Part shown: positions 34,700-44,094 of the stretch, one piece after another
Numbering within the stretch: position 1 is the stretch's first letter
Layout of the letters: each line of letters opens with the position of its first letter
Source of the DNA: Marasmitruncus massiliensis
GTDB lineage: Bacteria > Bacillota > Clostridia > Oscillospirales > Ruminococcaceae
NCBI RefSeq assembly: GCF_900186535.1
Contig: NZ_FYDE01000003.1
Span: 62,001 to 126,000 of the forward strand
DNA length: 64,000 nt
Reading direction: 5' to 3'
Notes under the pieces: model-generated
Database searches by the model: none
Told to the model about the DNA's origin: nothing
Seen by the model: only the letters and a program-made list of their open reading frames with translations
Made by a program: the position numbers and the translations under genes

Positions 34700-34728
34700 T
34701 TGTAACCGCGCGGAGTTGTATGTACAAT
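34700..34728 (+). promoter_or_regulatory. Promoter with AraR-type operator before the first sugar importer
   Basis: -35 TTGTAA, 17 bases, -10 TACAAT. The palindrome TTGTATGTACAA (34716-34727) covers the spacer end and the -10 box, an ideal place for repression. It has the same TTGTA-NN-TACAA form as the site before araB. Confidence 0.75.
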
Positions 34729-34791
34729 ATAGGAAAGATCAATCAGGCTTGAACAACAACTGCATTCAAGAAAGTCTAAGGAGGAGAAAGA

Positions 34792-35835
34792 ATGAGAAAG
34801 ATTGTTAGCTTATTGTTAGGTGTCGCATTGGCCGCCGGCATGATGACGGGCTGCGGCTCCGCGGCTCCTGCATCCAGTGCTGCCCCGGCATCATCCGATT
34901 CGAACGCTCCCGCCGCTCCGGCTGCATCCGCCGCGGAAGAAAAGGGCACGATTGTAGTCGGCTATGCGCAGGTGGGCGCGGAATCTGACTGGCGCACAGC
35001 AAATACAAAATCTTTCCAGACCACATTTGTTCCGGAAAACGGATACACCTTGATTTTTGACGACGCGCAGCAGAAACAGGAAAACCAGATCAAAGCCATC
35101 CGCAACTTTATCGCGCAGGAAGTGGACTACATAGTGCTTGCTCCCGTCGTGGAAACCGGTTGGGAGACTGTTTTGGGCGAAGCAAAAGCTGCGGGCATTC
35201 CGGTGATCCTGTCCGACCGTATGATTGACGTATCAGATGATACACTGTATACCTGCTGGGTCGGCGGAAACTTCATTAAAGAAGGCGAAGACGGCGTTAA
35301 GTGGCTGAACGACTATCTTAAGGCGCAGGGCCGTGATAACGAAGACATCAATGTCGTGATGCTGCAGGGAACCATCGGCGCCTCTGCTGAAATCGGGCGT
35401 ACCGAGGGCGTTGAAAAGATGCTGAAAGAGAATCCGCACTACAAGCTGCTTGAGAAGCAGACCGGCGAATTTACCCAAACAAAGGGTCAGGAAGTTATGG
35501 AATCCTTCCTGAAAGCTTACGATGACATTGACGTTGTCATTGCGCAGAACGACAATATGGCGTTCGGAGCAATCGACGCGATCAAAGCAGTCGGTAAGGT
35601 TCCCGGAAAAGATGTGATCATCGTTTCTTTTGATGCTGTTCACGCAGCTTTTGAATCGATGATTGCCGGCGACATGAATGTTTCTGTTGAGTGCAACCCG
35701 CTGCATGGGCCCCGCGTCGCGGAAATCATTCAGAAGCTGGAAAAAGGCGAAGCTGTTGAGAAGATCCAGTATGTCGATGAAAAGGTTTATGACCAGACCA
35801 ACGCGGAAAAAGAACTGCCCAACCGTCTGTATTAA
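34792..35835 (+). CDS. ytfQ: Sugar-binding lipoprotein, YtfQ-like
   Basis: Periplasmic-binding-protein-like domain 4 lipoprotein of a ribose/galactofuranose-type ABC importer, 347 aa. The signal ends at Cys21 (M-T-G-C) and an Ala/Ser/Pro linker (22-48) precedes the domain. Recognisable blocks are VGYAQVGAESDWRTANTKSF, YIVLAPVVETGWE, VILSDRMIDV, GRTEGVEKML and VIAQNDNMAFGAIDAIKAVG, as in YtfQ. The start has AGGAGG upstream. The substrate is probably a furanose or pentose; the AraR-type operator suggests an arabinose-containing ligand. It is separated from the ATPase gene by 126 bases. Confidence 0.93.
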   Translation: MRKIVSLLLGVALAAGMMTGCGSAAPASSAAPASSDSNAPAAPAASAAEEKGTIVVGYAQVGAESDWRTANTKSFQTTFVPENGYTLIFDDAQQKQENQIKAIRNFIAQEVDYIVLAPVVETGWETVLGEAKAAGIPVILSDRMIDVSDDTLYTCWVGGNFIKEGEDGVKWLNDYLKAQGRDNEDINVVMLQGTIGASAEIGRTEGVEKMLKENPHYKLLEKQTGEFTQTKGQEVMESFLKAYDDIDVVIAQNDNMAFGAIDAIKAVGKVPGKDVIIVSFDAVHAAFESMIAGDMNVSVECNPLHGPRVAEIIQKLEKGEAVEKIQYVDEKVYDQTNAEKELPNRLY

Positions 35836-35961
35836 TCAGTGATGGAAACTGGCAGAATCATAACCAAATAGCAAACGGCAGGTATGAACCAGGGAACCAT
35901 CCGTATGGTTCTCCGGCATACCTGCCGTTTTATGAATCATTTTCGGAAAAGGGGGAGCGCA

Positions 35962-37485
35962 GTGGGCAGTGCAATTTTGACCATGCGGAATATCAGCAAA
36001 AATTTTCCCGGCGTGAAAGCGCTCGATCAGGTGGATTTCACCCTGCGGGCAGGCGAAATTCACGCACTGATGGGGGAAAACGGCGCCGGGAAATCAACGC
36101 TCATTAAAGTGCTGACCGGTGTTGAGGAATTGGAGACGGGAGAGATCCGGGTGGAAGGGATTCCCCACCCCATCGTCAACCGTTCGCCGCAGGAAGCACA
36201 GGCCAACGGCATCAGTACGGTGTATCAGGAGGTCAATCTTTGCCTGAACCTTTCGGTTGCGGAAAATATTTTCATCGGGCGGGAACCTCGGAAGCTGGGA
36301 GCAATTCACTGGAAAGAGATCAACCGCCGCGCCAAAACCGTTATGGAAAACCTGAACATCCACATTGATGTAACCAAGGCACTGGAAAACTATTCAGTCG
36401 CGATTCAGCAGATGGTTGCAATTGCGAGAGCGGTCGACATATCCGCCAAGGTTCTGATTCTCGATGAACCCACCTCCAGCCTTGACGAACAGGAGGTTCA
36501 GAAGCTGTTCCGCGTCATGAATCAGCTGAAGGAACGCGGAATCGGCATCATATTCGTTACGCATTTTCTGGAGCAGATGTATGAGATCAGCGACCGGGTC
36601 ACCGTTCTGCGAAACGGAGGCCTCGTAGGGGAATATGAGGTGGAAAGCCTGCCCCGCGTCCAGCTGGTTGCTAAGATGATGGGAAAGGAATTCGACGATC
36701 TGGCTTCCATCAAGAATGAAAGCAGTTCCCAGAAAAACCATTCCGGTGAAGAACCGGTTGTCAGCGCAAGGGGGCTGGGACATGCGGGCACCATCAAACC
36801 GTTTGACCTTGATATCTATCAGGGGGAGGTCATCGGCCTTACCGGCCTTTTAGGTTCCGGACGCTCTGAATTGGCGAGGGCAATTTACGGAGCGGATAAA
36901 GCTGATTGCGGAGTCCTACATGTAAAAGGCAAAAAGGTACAGATTCATGCACCGATTGACGCTATGAAGGCGGGTATGGGATTTCTGCCGGAAAACCGCA
37001 AGGAAGAGGGCGTGATTGCCGATCTTTCCGTCCGCGAGAATATTATCATTGCGCTGCAGGCCAAACGGGGTATGTTCCGCCTGCTGACGCAGCGGGAACA
37101 GGAAAAAATCACCGACGAGTATATTAAAATGCTGCAGATCAAGACCGCCGGCAGGGAAACCCCGGTGAAACAGCTTTCCGGCGGCAACCAGCAGAAAGTG
37201 ATTCTCGGCAGATGGCTGCTGACGCATCCGGATTTTCTGATTCTGGATGAGCCGACCAGAGGAATTGACGTCGGCACCAAAACTGAAATTCAGAAGCTGG
37301 TGCTCAAACTGGCCGGAGAAGGGATGGCCATCATGTTTATTTCGTCGGAGATCGAGGAAATGCTGCGAACCGTAAGCCGGATGGGCGTTCTGCGCGACGG
37401 CGCGAAGGTTGGCGAACTGGAGGAAATTCAGCTGACACAGACAGAAGTGATGGCGGCAATTGCGGGAGGTGGAAACGGTGAATAA
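35962..37485 (+). CDS. ytfR: Sugar ABC importer ATPase (tandem nucleotide-binding domains), YtfR-like
   Basis: 507 aa, two ABC modules. The first has Walker [11 protein letters not shown] and Walker B VLILDEPTSSLD; the second has a degenerate Walker A (GLLGSGRSELARA), signature [16 protein letters not shown] and [14 protein letters not shown], the normal pattern in the ribose/galactose/YtfR class. GTG 35962 after AAAAGGGGGAG is chosen; an in-frame upstream ATG (35884) would add residues lying in the untranslated leader and has no ribosome site. Overlaps the permease gene by 8 bases. Confidence 0.94.
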   Translation: MGSAILTMRNISKNFPGVKALDQVDFTLRAGEIHALMGENGAGKSTLIKVLTGVEELETGEIRVEGIPHPIVNRSPQEAQANGISTVYQEVNLCLNLSVAENIFIGREPRKLGAIHWKEINRRAKTVMENLNIHIDVTKALENYSVAIQQMVAIARAVDISAKVLILDEPTSSLDEQEVQKLFRVMNQLKERGIGIIFVTHFLEQMYEISDRVTVLRNGGLVGEYEVESLPRVQLVAKMMGKEFDDLASIKNESSSQKNHSGEEPVVSARGLGHAGTIKPFDLDIYQGEVIGLTGLLGSGRSELARAIYGADKADCGVLHVKGKKVQIHAPIDAMKAGMGFLPENRKEEGVIADLSVRENIIIALQAKRGMFRLLTQREQEKITDEYIKMLQIKTAGRETPVKQLSGGNQQKVILGRWLLTHPDFLILDEPTRGIDVGTKTEIQKLVLKLAGEGMAIMFISSEIEEMLRTVSRMGVLRDGAKVGELEEIQLTQTEVMAAIAGGGNGE

Positions 37486-38521
37486 AATAAACGCATACTG
37501 GCAGAAACTCAGAAAGCAGCCTCTGTTCTTACCGATCCTTTGCCTGTGCCTGGTGCTGCTGTTCAATGTAATCAAGACACCGGCGTTCTTTAACATCTCG
37601 ATCCAGAACGGTGTTTTTTACGGCTATATCATCGACATTATCAATCGTTCCAGCGAACTGGTCATTATGGCTGTGGGGATGACGCTGGTGGCGGCATCTT
37701 CCGGCGGTGCGGATATCTCCGTGGGTGCTGTCAGTGCGGTGGCGGGAGGCATGTGCATCTTCGCGCTGGGCTCGGACAGCGTCTATCATATCCCTTATTT
37801 GGCGGGATTCCTGCTCGCAATGCTTACCGGTATTGCCTGCGGCGCATGGAACGGATTCCTGGTTGCAAAAATGAAAATTCAGCCGATGGTTGCAACCCTC
37901 ATCCTGTTTACGGCGGGACGAGGCATCGCTCAGCTCCTGACAGAGGGACAGATCCTGTATGTACGCGTGGAAAGCTATAAACGGCTGGGCGCGTTTCTGC
38001 CGGGAGTCCCGCTGCCAACGCCGGTGTTTGTGGCGGCAATTGTGGTGATTCTTACAACGCTGATGCTCCGGTATACCGCACTCGGGCTTTATATCGAGGC
38101 CGTCGGCATCAACCGCAGGGCCGGCCGGCTGGTGGGGCTGAACTCCTCCCTGATTATTTTCCTGACCTACACCTTCTGCGGACTATGCTCCGGAATCGCC
38201 GGCATGATCATCACATCCCGCGTGTATTCCATCGACGCCAACAATGCCGGACTGAACATGGAGTTGGATGCCATCCTTGCGGTTGCGCTGGGCGGCAACA
38301 GCCTCGGGGGCGGAAAATTCTCTCTGGCAGGCAGCGTGATCGGCGCAATCACCATTCAGGCCCTGACCACTTCGCTTTACGCGATGAAGGTGACGGCGGA
38401 TCAACTGCCGATTTATAAGGCAATCGTGGTAGTCATCATCGTATCCCTGCAATCCCCGGAACTGAAAAAGATGTTAACCGGCTTAAGGAACAGGCTGGCG
38501 TTGAGGGAGAGGGTGGCATGA
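37478..38521 (+). CDS. ytfT: Sugar ABC importer permease, YtfT-like
   Basis: 347 aa, about 8-10 membrane helices, of the BPD_transp_2 family. Conserved blocks are MAVGMTLVAASSGGADISVG near residue 65 and LDAILAVALGGNSLGGGKFS near 265. The start is GTG 37478, preceded by GGAGGTGG within the end of the ATPase gene. It likely pairs with the following permease to form the hetero-dimeric channel, as YtfT/YjfF do. Confidence 0.93.
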   Translation: MNKINAYWQKLRKQPLFLPILCLCLVLLFNVIKTPAFFNISIQNGVFYGYIIDIINRSSELVIMAVGMTLVAASSGGADISVGAVSAVAGGMCIFALGSDSVYHIPYLAGFLLAMLTGIACGAWNGFLVAKMKIQPMVATLILFTAGRGIAQLLTEGQILYVRVESYKRLGAFLPGVPLPTPVFVAAIVVILTTLMLRYTALGLYIEAVGINRRAGRLVGLNSSLIIFLTYTFCGLCSGIAGMIITSRVYSIDANNAGLNMELDAILAVALGGNSLGGGKFSLAGSVIGAITIQALTTSLYAMKVTADQLPIYKAIVVVIIVSLQSPELKKMLTGLRNRLALRERVA

Positions 38522-39546
38522 TGATTCAAAAGCTGAAGAATAAAATAACCGGAAACAGTTTTCTGCTGATGATTACGATTCTGCTGTTTGCGGCGATGTA
38601 CATAGCGGGCGTATTCATATTTGCGGATAAAAACTTCGGGAAGATGCAGGTATTTCTGAACCTGTTCATCAGCAATGCCGGATTAATCGTTGCAGCCGTG
38701 GGCATGACCATGGTGCTGATCACGGGCGGTATCGATATCTCGATTGGCTCGGTAATTGGCATGACCTGCATGCTGCTGGCATGGATGATGGAGAAGAAAA
38801 GCATCGGAGCGGTACCGGCAATTGCAATCGTATTGCTGGTGGGAATTGTGTTCGGTTTTGCGCAAGGATTTCTGGTGGCTTACCTGAAAATCCAGCCGTT
38901 TATCGTCACGCTGGCGGGCATGTTCTTCGCGCGCGGCATGACCGCTATTATCAGCTCGGAAATGATCAGCATTCAGAACCCGACTTTTCTTGCAATGGCA
39001 AACGCGAAGCTCTACCTGCCGTTTGGCGGCGCAGTCAATAAAAAAGGGGTTATGATCTATCCCTATATTTATCCCAGCGTAATCATTGCCCTGATTGTGC
39101 TTGCAATCCTCTTCGTGGTGCTGAAATATACGAAGCTGGGACGCGCGATCTACGCGGTAGGCGGCAATGAACAGTCGGCGCTGCTCATGGGGCTGAATGT
39201 GCGCAGAACAAAGATGAAGGTCTATGTGATTAACGGGTTCCTTGCCGCTCTGGCCGGGTTTGTCTTTGCCCTCAATTCCTGCGGTGGATTTGTCGAACAG
39301 GCCCGGGGGTTTGAAATGGAGGCGATAGCATCGGCTGTCATCGGCGGAACGCTGCTGACCGGCGGTGTCGGAAATGTTATCGGGAGCCTGTTCGGGGTGT
39401 TGATTAAAGGAACGATTGAGACCTTTATCACTTTCCAGGGAACGCTGTCTTCCTGGTGGACCAGAATTGTGATTGCGTCTCTGCTTTGTTTTTTCATTGT
39501 GCTGCAAAGTATTTTTGCCGCGATCAAACTCAGAAGAGCCAAGTAA
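38518..39546 (+). CDS. yjfF: Sugar ABC importer permease, YjfF-like
   Basis: 342 aa, BPD_transp_2 family. Seen are VAAVGMTMVLITGGIDISIG, LKIQPFIVTLAGMFFARGMT and MEAIASAVIGGTLLTGGVGN. YtfQ/R/T/YjfF-type systems use two different permeases, and this locus has both. The start overlaps the upstream stop (ATGATGA). It is the last gene of the operon and is followed by a hairpin. Confidence 0.93.
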   Translation: MMIQKLKNKITGNSFLLMITILLFAAMYIAGVFIFADKNFGKMQVFLNLFISNAGLIVAAVGMTMVLITGGIDISIGSVIGMTCMLLAWMMEKKSIGAVPAIAIVLLVGIVFGFAQGFLVAYLKIQPFIVTLAGMFFARGMTAIISSEMISIQNPTFLAMANAKLYLPFGGAVNKKGVMIYPYIYPSVIIALIVLAILFVVLKYTKLGRAIYAVGGNEQSALLMGLNVRRTKMKVYVINGFLAALAGFVFALNSCGGFVEQARGFEMEAIASAVIGGTLLTGGVGNVIGSLFGVLIKGTIETFITFQGTLSSWWTRIVIASLLCFFIVLQSIFAAIKLRRAK

Positions 39547-39557
39547 CTGTACAGAAT

Positions 39558-39589
39558 GCAGGGCGGTTGGTACCGGCTGGCTGCCCTGC
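39558..39589 (+). terminator. Probable terminator of the first sugar importer operon
   Basis: GCAGGGC / GCCCTGC arms with an inner CGG/CCG pairing, 12 bases after the yjfF stop; a T-rich tract (TTTAATTTTTA) follows a few bases later. Confidence 0.65.
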
Positions 39590-39617
39590 CTGAGCAGTTT
39601 AATTTTTATGGCATGTG

Positions 39618-39629
39618 ATGTACGTACAA
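39618..39629. promoter_or_regulatory. AraR-type operator upstream of the second sugar importer
   Basis: ATGTACGTACAA, containing a perfect 10-base TGTACGTACA palindrome. It is followed immediately by TTGACA (39631-39636), for which no good -10 exists, and lies about 110 bases before the clear promoter at 39741. Repression from there would need looping or an unrecognised second site. Confidence 0.6.
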
Positions 39630-39740
39630 GTTGACAAAAAGACAAACGAAAATAGAGATTATCGTGCAAAATGCTCGAAGAAAGAACAAATTGCACAGAG
39701 GGAAGCAGGCATCATTGGTCAGGTTTTTAGTAAAGATGTA

Positions 39741-39769
39741 TTGACAACTTTCTTTCGATCCTGTATATT
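39741..39769 (+). promoter_or_regulatory. Promoter of the second sugar importer
   Basis: Perfect TTGACA, 17 bases, TATATT. A leader of about 120 bases follows, containing the palindrome at 39843-39859. Confidence 0.8.
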
Positions 39770-39842
39770 TAGAGCATAAAATATTTATAACCAATAAAAA
39801 AAGAGGATTTAATGTCATTTTTTTGAACATTATGTTGGTAAA

Positions 39843-39859
39843 GCCTGCTGACGGCAGGC
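39843..39859. repeat. Inverted repeat in the chvE leader
   Basis: GCCTGC-TGACG-GCAGGC, very like the palindrome before glnN (2971-2988). It lies in the transcribed leader, 36 bases before the start codon. Confidence 0.45.
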
Positions 39860-39895
39860 AAGTGAATAGTATAACTTTAAGAAGGAGAGAAAGAA

Positions 39896-41050
39896 ATGAA
39901 AAGGTTGTTAGCAGTATTCGTATCCGCGGCAATGATGTTATCTCTGGCGGCTTGCGGTTCCTCCGCATCCCCCGCTGCGTCTTCCTCTGCGGCCCCTTCT
40001 GCTTCCGCGCCGGCATCCAGTGCCGCGGCGACGGAAAGTAAACCCGAGGCTTCCGGCGCCGGCAAGAAAATCGGCGTGGCGATGCCAACCCAGTCCTCCC
40101 AAAGATGGATTCAGGACGGAGGCAACATGAAGGAAAAGCTGGAGGAGCTTGGCTATGAAGTCGACCTGCAGTATGCGGAAGACGATGTCCAGATGCAGGT
40201 TTCCCAGCTGGAAAATATGATTACCAACGGTGCAAGCTGCCTTGTCGTCGCCTCCATCGACTCGAGCGCGCTGGTTAACGTGCTTGCGCAGGCGAAAGCC
40301 GCGGGAATTCCAGTCGTGGCTTATGACCGTCTGCTGATGGACACAGACGCCGTTGATTATTACGCAACCTTCGATAACAAAGGGGTCGGCACCGCGATCG
40401 GCCAGTACATTGAAGAAAAAATGGGCCTGAAGGAAGGCAAAGGACCGTACAACATTGAGTTCTTTGCAGGTTCTCCGGACGATAACAACGCGCATATGTT
40501 AAATGCAGGGATGTTCGAAGTGCTCCAGCCGTATCTGGACAGCGGAAAACTGGTGTGCGTATCCGGACAGACGGATTTCGATACCATCTGCACCCTCCGC
40601 TGGTCTCAGGAAACCGCTCAGCAGCGCATGGAAAACCTGCTCTCCGCGAACTACAGCACCGGCAAGGATGTTGACATCGTAGTCAGCCCGTTTGACGGCA
40701 TTTCCTACGGTATCGCCGCTGCTCTTGAGGGCGCAGGCTATAAAGTTGGCGAGAAATGGCCGCTGATCACCGGCCAGGATGCGGAACTGATGGCCGCGAA
40801 GAACATTCTCTCGGGCAAACAGTCGCAGACGATCTTTAAAGATACCCGTGTGCTCGCTGAAAAATGCGTCACCATGGTGCAGGCGGTTCTGGAAGGCTCC
40901 CAGCCGGAAATCAACGATACCGAAACCTATAATAACAATGTCAAGGTGGTTCCGTCCTATCTGTGCACCCCGGTTTCCGTTGACAAGGACAATCTCACCG
41001 AGATGCTTGTGGATACCGGCTATTATACCGCTGATCAGCTTAAAGGCTGA
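39896..41050 (+). CDS. chvE: Multiple-monosaccharide-binding lipoprotein, ChvE-like
   Basis: 384-aa lipoprotein (Cys20, L-A-A-C) with an Ala/Ser/Pro-rich linker (21-55). The periplasmic binding domain has [73 protein letters not shown] and [20 protein letters not shown], a pattern specific to ChvE/xylose-type proteins. Known relatives bind several pentoses and hexoses. GGAGAG lies before the ATG. With MmsA/MmsB it makes one importer; in this setting L-arabinose or xylose is likely. Confidence 0.93.
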   Translation: MKRLLAVFVSAAMMLSLAACGSSASPAASSSAAPSASAPASSAAATESKPEASGAGKKIGVAMPTQSSQRWIQDGGNMKEKLEELGYEVDLQYAEDDVQMQVSQLENMITNGASCLVVASIDSSALVNVLAQAKAAGIPVVAYDRLLMDTDAVDYYATFDNKGVGTAIGQYIEEKMGLKEGKGPYNIEFFAGSPDDNNAHMLNAGMFEVLQPYLDSGKLVCVSGQTDFDTICTLRWSQETAQQRMENLLSANYSTGKDVDIVVSPFDGISYGIAAALEGAGYKVGEKWPLITGQDAELMAAKNILSGKQSQTIFKDTRVLAEKCVTMVQAVLEGSQPEINDTETYNNNVKVVPSYLCTPVSVDKDNLTEMLVDTGYYTADQLKG

Positions 41051-41085
41051 GTCTGAAAAAACAATTTCATCAGCTCCTAAGGATT

Positions 41086-41113
41086 GAGGCGGCGGCATCA
41101 AAGCCGCCGCCTC
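41086..41113 (+). terminator. Intra-operon hairpin after chvE
   Basis: A perfect 11-bp stem GAGGCGGCGGC / GCCGCCGCCTC with a 6-base loop and no T-run. Such hairpins after binding-protein genes usually stabilise that part of the message and reduce transport-gene expression. Confidence 0.6.
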
Positions 41114-41154
41114 ATCGCTTACGGGATCCAATTCAGCAAAGAAGGAGGCTGCTT

Positions 41155-42708
41155 ATGTCCGATATACTGCTGGAAATGCGGCATATTACCAAGGAATTCT
41201 CCGGGGTAAAGGCATTGGACGATGTCAATCTTGTTGTCAAACGCGGGGAAATCCACGCACTTTGCGGTGAGAACGGCGCGGGGAAGTCAACGCTGATGAA
41301 TGTCCTGTCGGGGGTTTACCCTTTCGGGGACTATTCCGGGGAAATCATTTATAAAGGGGAGGAATGTCAGTTCCGCGATATCCGTGACAGTGAGCGCAAA
41401 GGGATTGTTATCATTCATCAGGAGCTTGCGCTCAGTCCGTATATGAGCATCGCGGAAAATGTATTTCTCGGCAATGAGGTCACATCGCAGAAAGGCGTGA
41501 TTGACTGGGATAAAACCCAGGCGAAGGCAATCGAGATCCTGCAGAAGGTTGGTCTGGAAAATGAAAGTGTAGATATACTTGTCAGTGAGCTCGGTGTCGG
41601 CAAGCAGCAGCTTGTGGAAATCGCGAAAGCACTGGCTAAAAAAGTGGAACTGCTCATCCTTGACGAACCCACAGCCTCGCTGAATGATGAGGACAGCAAA
41701 AAATTGCTCGGAATCATGCTTTCCCTGAAAGAGCAGGGAATTACCTGCATTATGATTTCGCATAAGCTAAATGAAATCAGCTATGTTGCGGATTCCATTA
41801 CGGTCATCCGGGATGGGCATACCATTGAAACGCTTGACAAATCTATGGATGAAATCAGCGAGGACCGCATCATCAAGGGAATGGTGGGCCGCGAGCTGAC
41901 CAACCGTTACCCTGCCCGGGAAAGCCATATCGGGGACGTCATTTTTGAGGTAAAACACTGGAATGTGTTTCATCCGGAGGACCCCCACCGCCAGGTGGTA
42001 CGGGATGTTTCCTTCAGTGTCCGGCAGGGGGAGGTTGTGGGCTTCGCGGGGCTGATGGGAGCCGGAAGAACCGAGCTTGCCATGAGCATATTCGGCAGGG
42101 CCTACGGCAGCAAAATTTCGGGGGAAATTTATAAAAACGGAAAACAGCTGCATCTACACAGCGTGAAAGACGCAATTGATAACGGAATTGCTTATGTTTC
42201 TGAGGACCGCAAAAATTTGGGATTAATTTCCATAAACGATATCAAGTGGAATATGACGCTTGCAAGCATGGACCGAGACCGTTTCTCCAACAAAAATGTA
42301 ATCAACGCCAACGAGGAAATTCTTGCGGCGGAGGAATACCGGCGCAAAATCAATATCAAGTGTATGTCGATCGAACAGCCGGTCAGCTCCCTGTCGGGCG
42401 GAAACCAGCAGAAGGTTGTTTTAGCCAAGTGGATGATGTCCGAACCCGAGGTGCTCCTGATGGACGAACCCACCCGGGGAATCGACGTGGGCGCAAAGTA
42501 TGAGATTTACAGTATCATTAACGATCTTGCAGGCGCGGGGAAGGCAATCGTTGTAATATCCTCTGAAATGCCGGAACTGCTGGGTATCTGCGACAGAGTG
42601 TATGTCATCAACGAGGGGGAAATTGCAGGGGAACTGCAAAAAGAAGAACTTTCTCAGGAACTCATCATGAAGAAAATCATGGCGCATATCGGAAGGGAGA
42701 AAGACTGA
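41155..42708 (+). CDS. mmsA: Multiple-monosaccharide ABC importer ATPase (MmsA/GguA)
   Basis: 517 aa, two ABC modules. The first has [20 protein letters not shown] and [17 protein letters not shown]; the second has [39 protein letters not shown] and [37 protein letters not shown] is typical of the GguA subgroup that pairs with ChvE. The ribosome site AGGAGG precedes ATG 41155. Its stop overlaps the permease start (TGATG). Confidence 0.95.
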   Translation: MSDILLEMRHITKEFSGVKALDDVNLVVKRGEIHALCGENGAGKSTLMNVLSGVYPFGDYSGEIIYKGEECQFRDIRDSERKGIVIIHQELALSPYMSIAENVFLGNEVTSQKGVIDWDKTQAKAIEILQKVGLENESVDILVSELGVGKQQLVEIAKALAKKVELLILDEPTASLNDEDSKKLLGIMLSLKEQGITCIMISHKLNEISYVADSITVIRDGHTIETLDKSMDEISEDRIIKGMVGRELTNRYPARESHIGDVIFEVKHWNVFHPEDPHRQVVRDVSFSVRQGEVVGFAGLMGAGRTELAMSIFGRAYGSKISGEIYKNGKQLHLHSVKDAIDNGIAYVSEDRKNLGLISINDIKWNMTLASMDRDRFSNKNVINANEEILAAEEYRRKINIKCMSIEQPVSSLSGGNQQKVVLAKWMMSEPEVLLMDEPTRGIDVGAKYEIYSIINDLAGAGKAIVVISSEMPELLGICDRVYVINEGEIAGELQKEELSQELIMKKIMAHIGREKD

Positions 42709-43895
42709 TGGAGACGAAAGCTGTTATCAAAAACCGCACAGGCGTGCAGATCAATCTGAAGCAGTACGGAATGATGATTGCGCTGGTTGTAATCTTTGTT
42801 ATTTTTACAATGCTTTCGCTCGGGAAAAACGCGTCGGCTATGAACATCAATAACCTTGTGATGCAGAATAGCTATGTTGTCATCCTGGCGGTTGGCATGC
42901 TGCTCTGTATTATCACCGGCAATGTAGACCTTTCGGTTGGGTCTGTCGTTGCTTTCACGGGCGCTGCGTGCGCAATCTTTGTCTTGGACTATGGAATGCC
43001 GATTTTCCCGGCTTTTCTGCTGATCTTGGTCGGCGGCCTGATCGTTGGTATGTGGCAGGGCGTTTTTATTGCAAAGCTGCATGTCCCGCCGTTCATCGTT
43101 ACGTTGGCGAACATGCTGATCTTCCGGGGCCTGACGATGTCCATCCTGAAAGGGCAGACCAAGGGCCCGCTGCCTGATGCCTATACGCAGGTAGGCGCGG
43201 GCTATCTGCCTACATTCTACATTCATTTTGGGAATTCCAAGCTGGATTTGGTTGCTGTTCTGGCAGGAATTATCGGATCTCTGCTGATCATTTACGGTGA
43301 GTTCCGGGGGATTGCCAATAAGAAAAAATACAACTTCCAAACGCCTCCGCTTTGGCAGACCACTGTCAAGCTGGTGATCATTGTGGCGATTTTGAATTTC
43401 TTTACATTGAAATTGGCGGCGTATAACGGTCTTCCGTTTGTACTGACCATTATGCTTGCGCTGATTCTGATTTATACGTTTATTTGCAGCAAAATGGTGG
43501 TTGGGCGCCAGATCTATGCGGTTGGCGGCAATGCCAAAGCGGCGAAGCTGTCCGGTATCAAAACTGACAAAGTCATGTTCTGGGTTTATGCCAACATGGG
43601 GATGCTTTGCGCACTGGCCGGTATTGTGCTCTCCGCGCGTAATGCTTCTGCAACGCCGAAAGCCGGAGACGGCTTTGAGCTTGACGCTATTGCGAGCTGC
43701 TATATCGGCGGGGCGTCTGCCTATGGTGGCACCGGCACCATTATCGGTTCTGTGGTCGGCGCGCTAATTATGGGCGTGCTCAATAACGGCATGTCCCTGA
43801 TCGGCTGGTCGGTGGATATGCAGAAAGTGGTAAAAGGGCTTGTTCTGCTGGGCGCGGTGACCGTCGACCTGATTTCCAAACAAAAAAACAAATAG
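42708..43895 (+). CDS. mmsB: Multiple-monosaccharide ABC importer permease (MmsB/GguB)
   Basis: 395 aa, longer than most family permeases because of an extra loop and helix around 195-235 (EFRGIANKKKYNFQTPP), which is characteristic of GguB/XylH-like proteins. Conserved blocks are VGMLLCIITGNVDLSVGSVV and LDAIASCYIGGASAYGGTGT. As the only permease here it probably forms a homodimer. It ends the operon; the araR promoter follows. Confidence 0.94.
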   Translation: METKAVIKNRTGVQINLKQYGMMIALVVIFVIFTMLSLGKNASAMNINNLVMQNSYVVILAVGMLLCIITGNVDLSVGSVVAFTGAACAIFVLDYGMPIFPAFLLILVGGLIVGMWQGVFIAKLHVPPFIVTLANMLIFRGLTMSILKGQTKGPLPDAYTQVGAGYLPTFYIHFGNSKLDLVAVLAGIIGSLLIIYGEFRGIANKKKYNFQTPPLWQTTVKLVIIVAILNFFTLKLAAYNGLPFVLTIMLALILIYTFICSKMVVGRQIYAVGGNAKAAKLSGIKTDKVMFWVYANMGMLCALAGIVLSARNASATPKAGDGFELDAIASCYIGGASAYGGTGTIIGSVVGALIMGVLNNGMSLIGWSVDMQKVVKGLVLLGAVTVDLISKQKNK

Positions 43896-43964
43896 TGTGA
43901 ATCTGAACTATCCGCTTTTGCGCTGTAGGGACGGGACCTCCTGACATGTGGATGCGAATTGGAC

Positions 43965-43993
43965 TGTACAACCGGAGTAAAAATTGCTATACT
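43965..43993 (+). promoter_or_regulatory. Candidate araR promoter
   Basis: TGTACA, 17 bases, TATACT. The -35 region contains GTACAA, half of an AraR-type site within an imperfect palindrome (TTGGACTGTACAA, 43959-43971), so autoregulation is possible. Confidence 0.5.
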
Positions 43994-44094
43994 ATTCAAA
44001 ACGTAAAAAATGTCGATTGCCGTCGAACCGGGGAAAGCAGATACAGTCCGATTTGCGGCTGCCGCATAAATCCACGTAGAAACGAGGGGACTCT

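Noticed and set aside
35884-35961. 26-residue N-terminal extension of the YtfR-like ATPase
   Set aside because: Codons lie in the untranslated gap without ribosome site; AAAAGGGGGAG directly before GTG 35962 decides the start.
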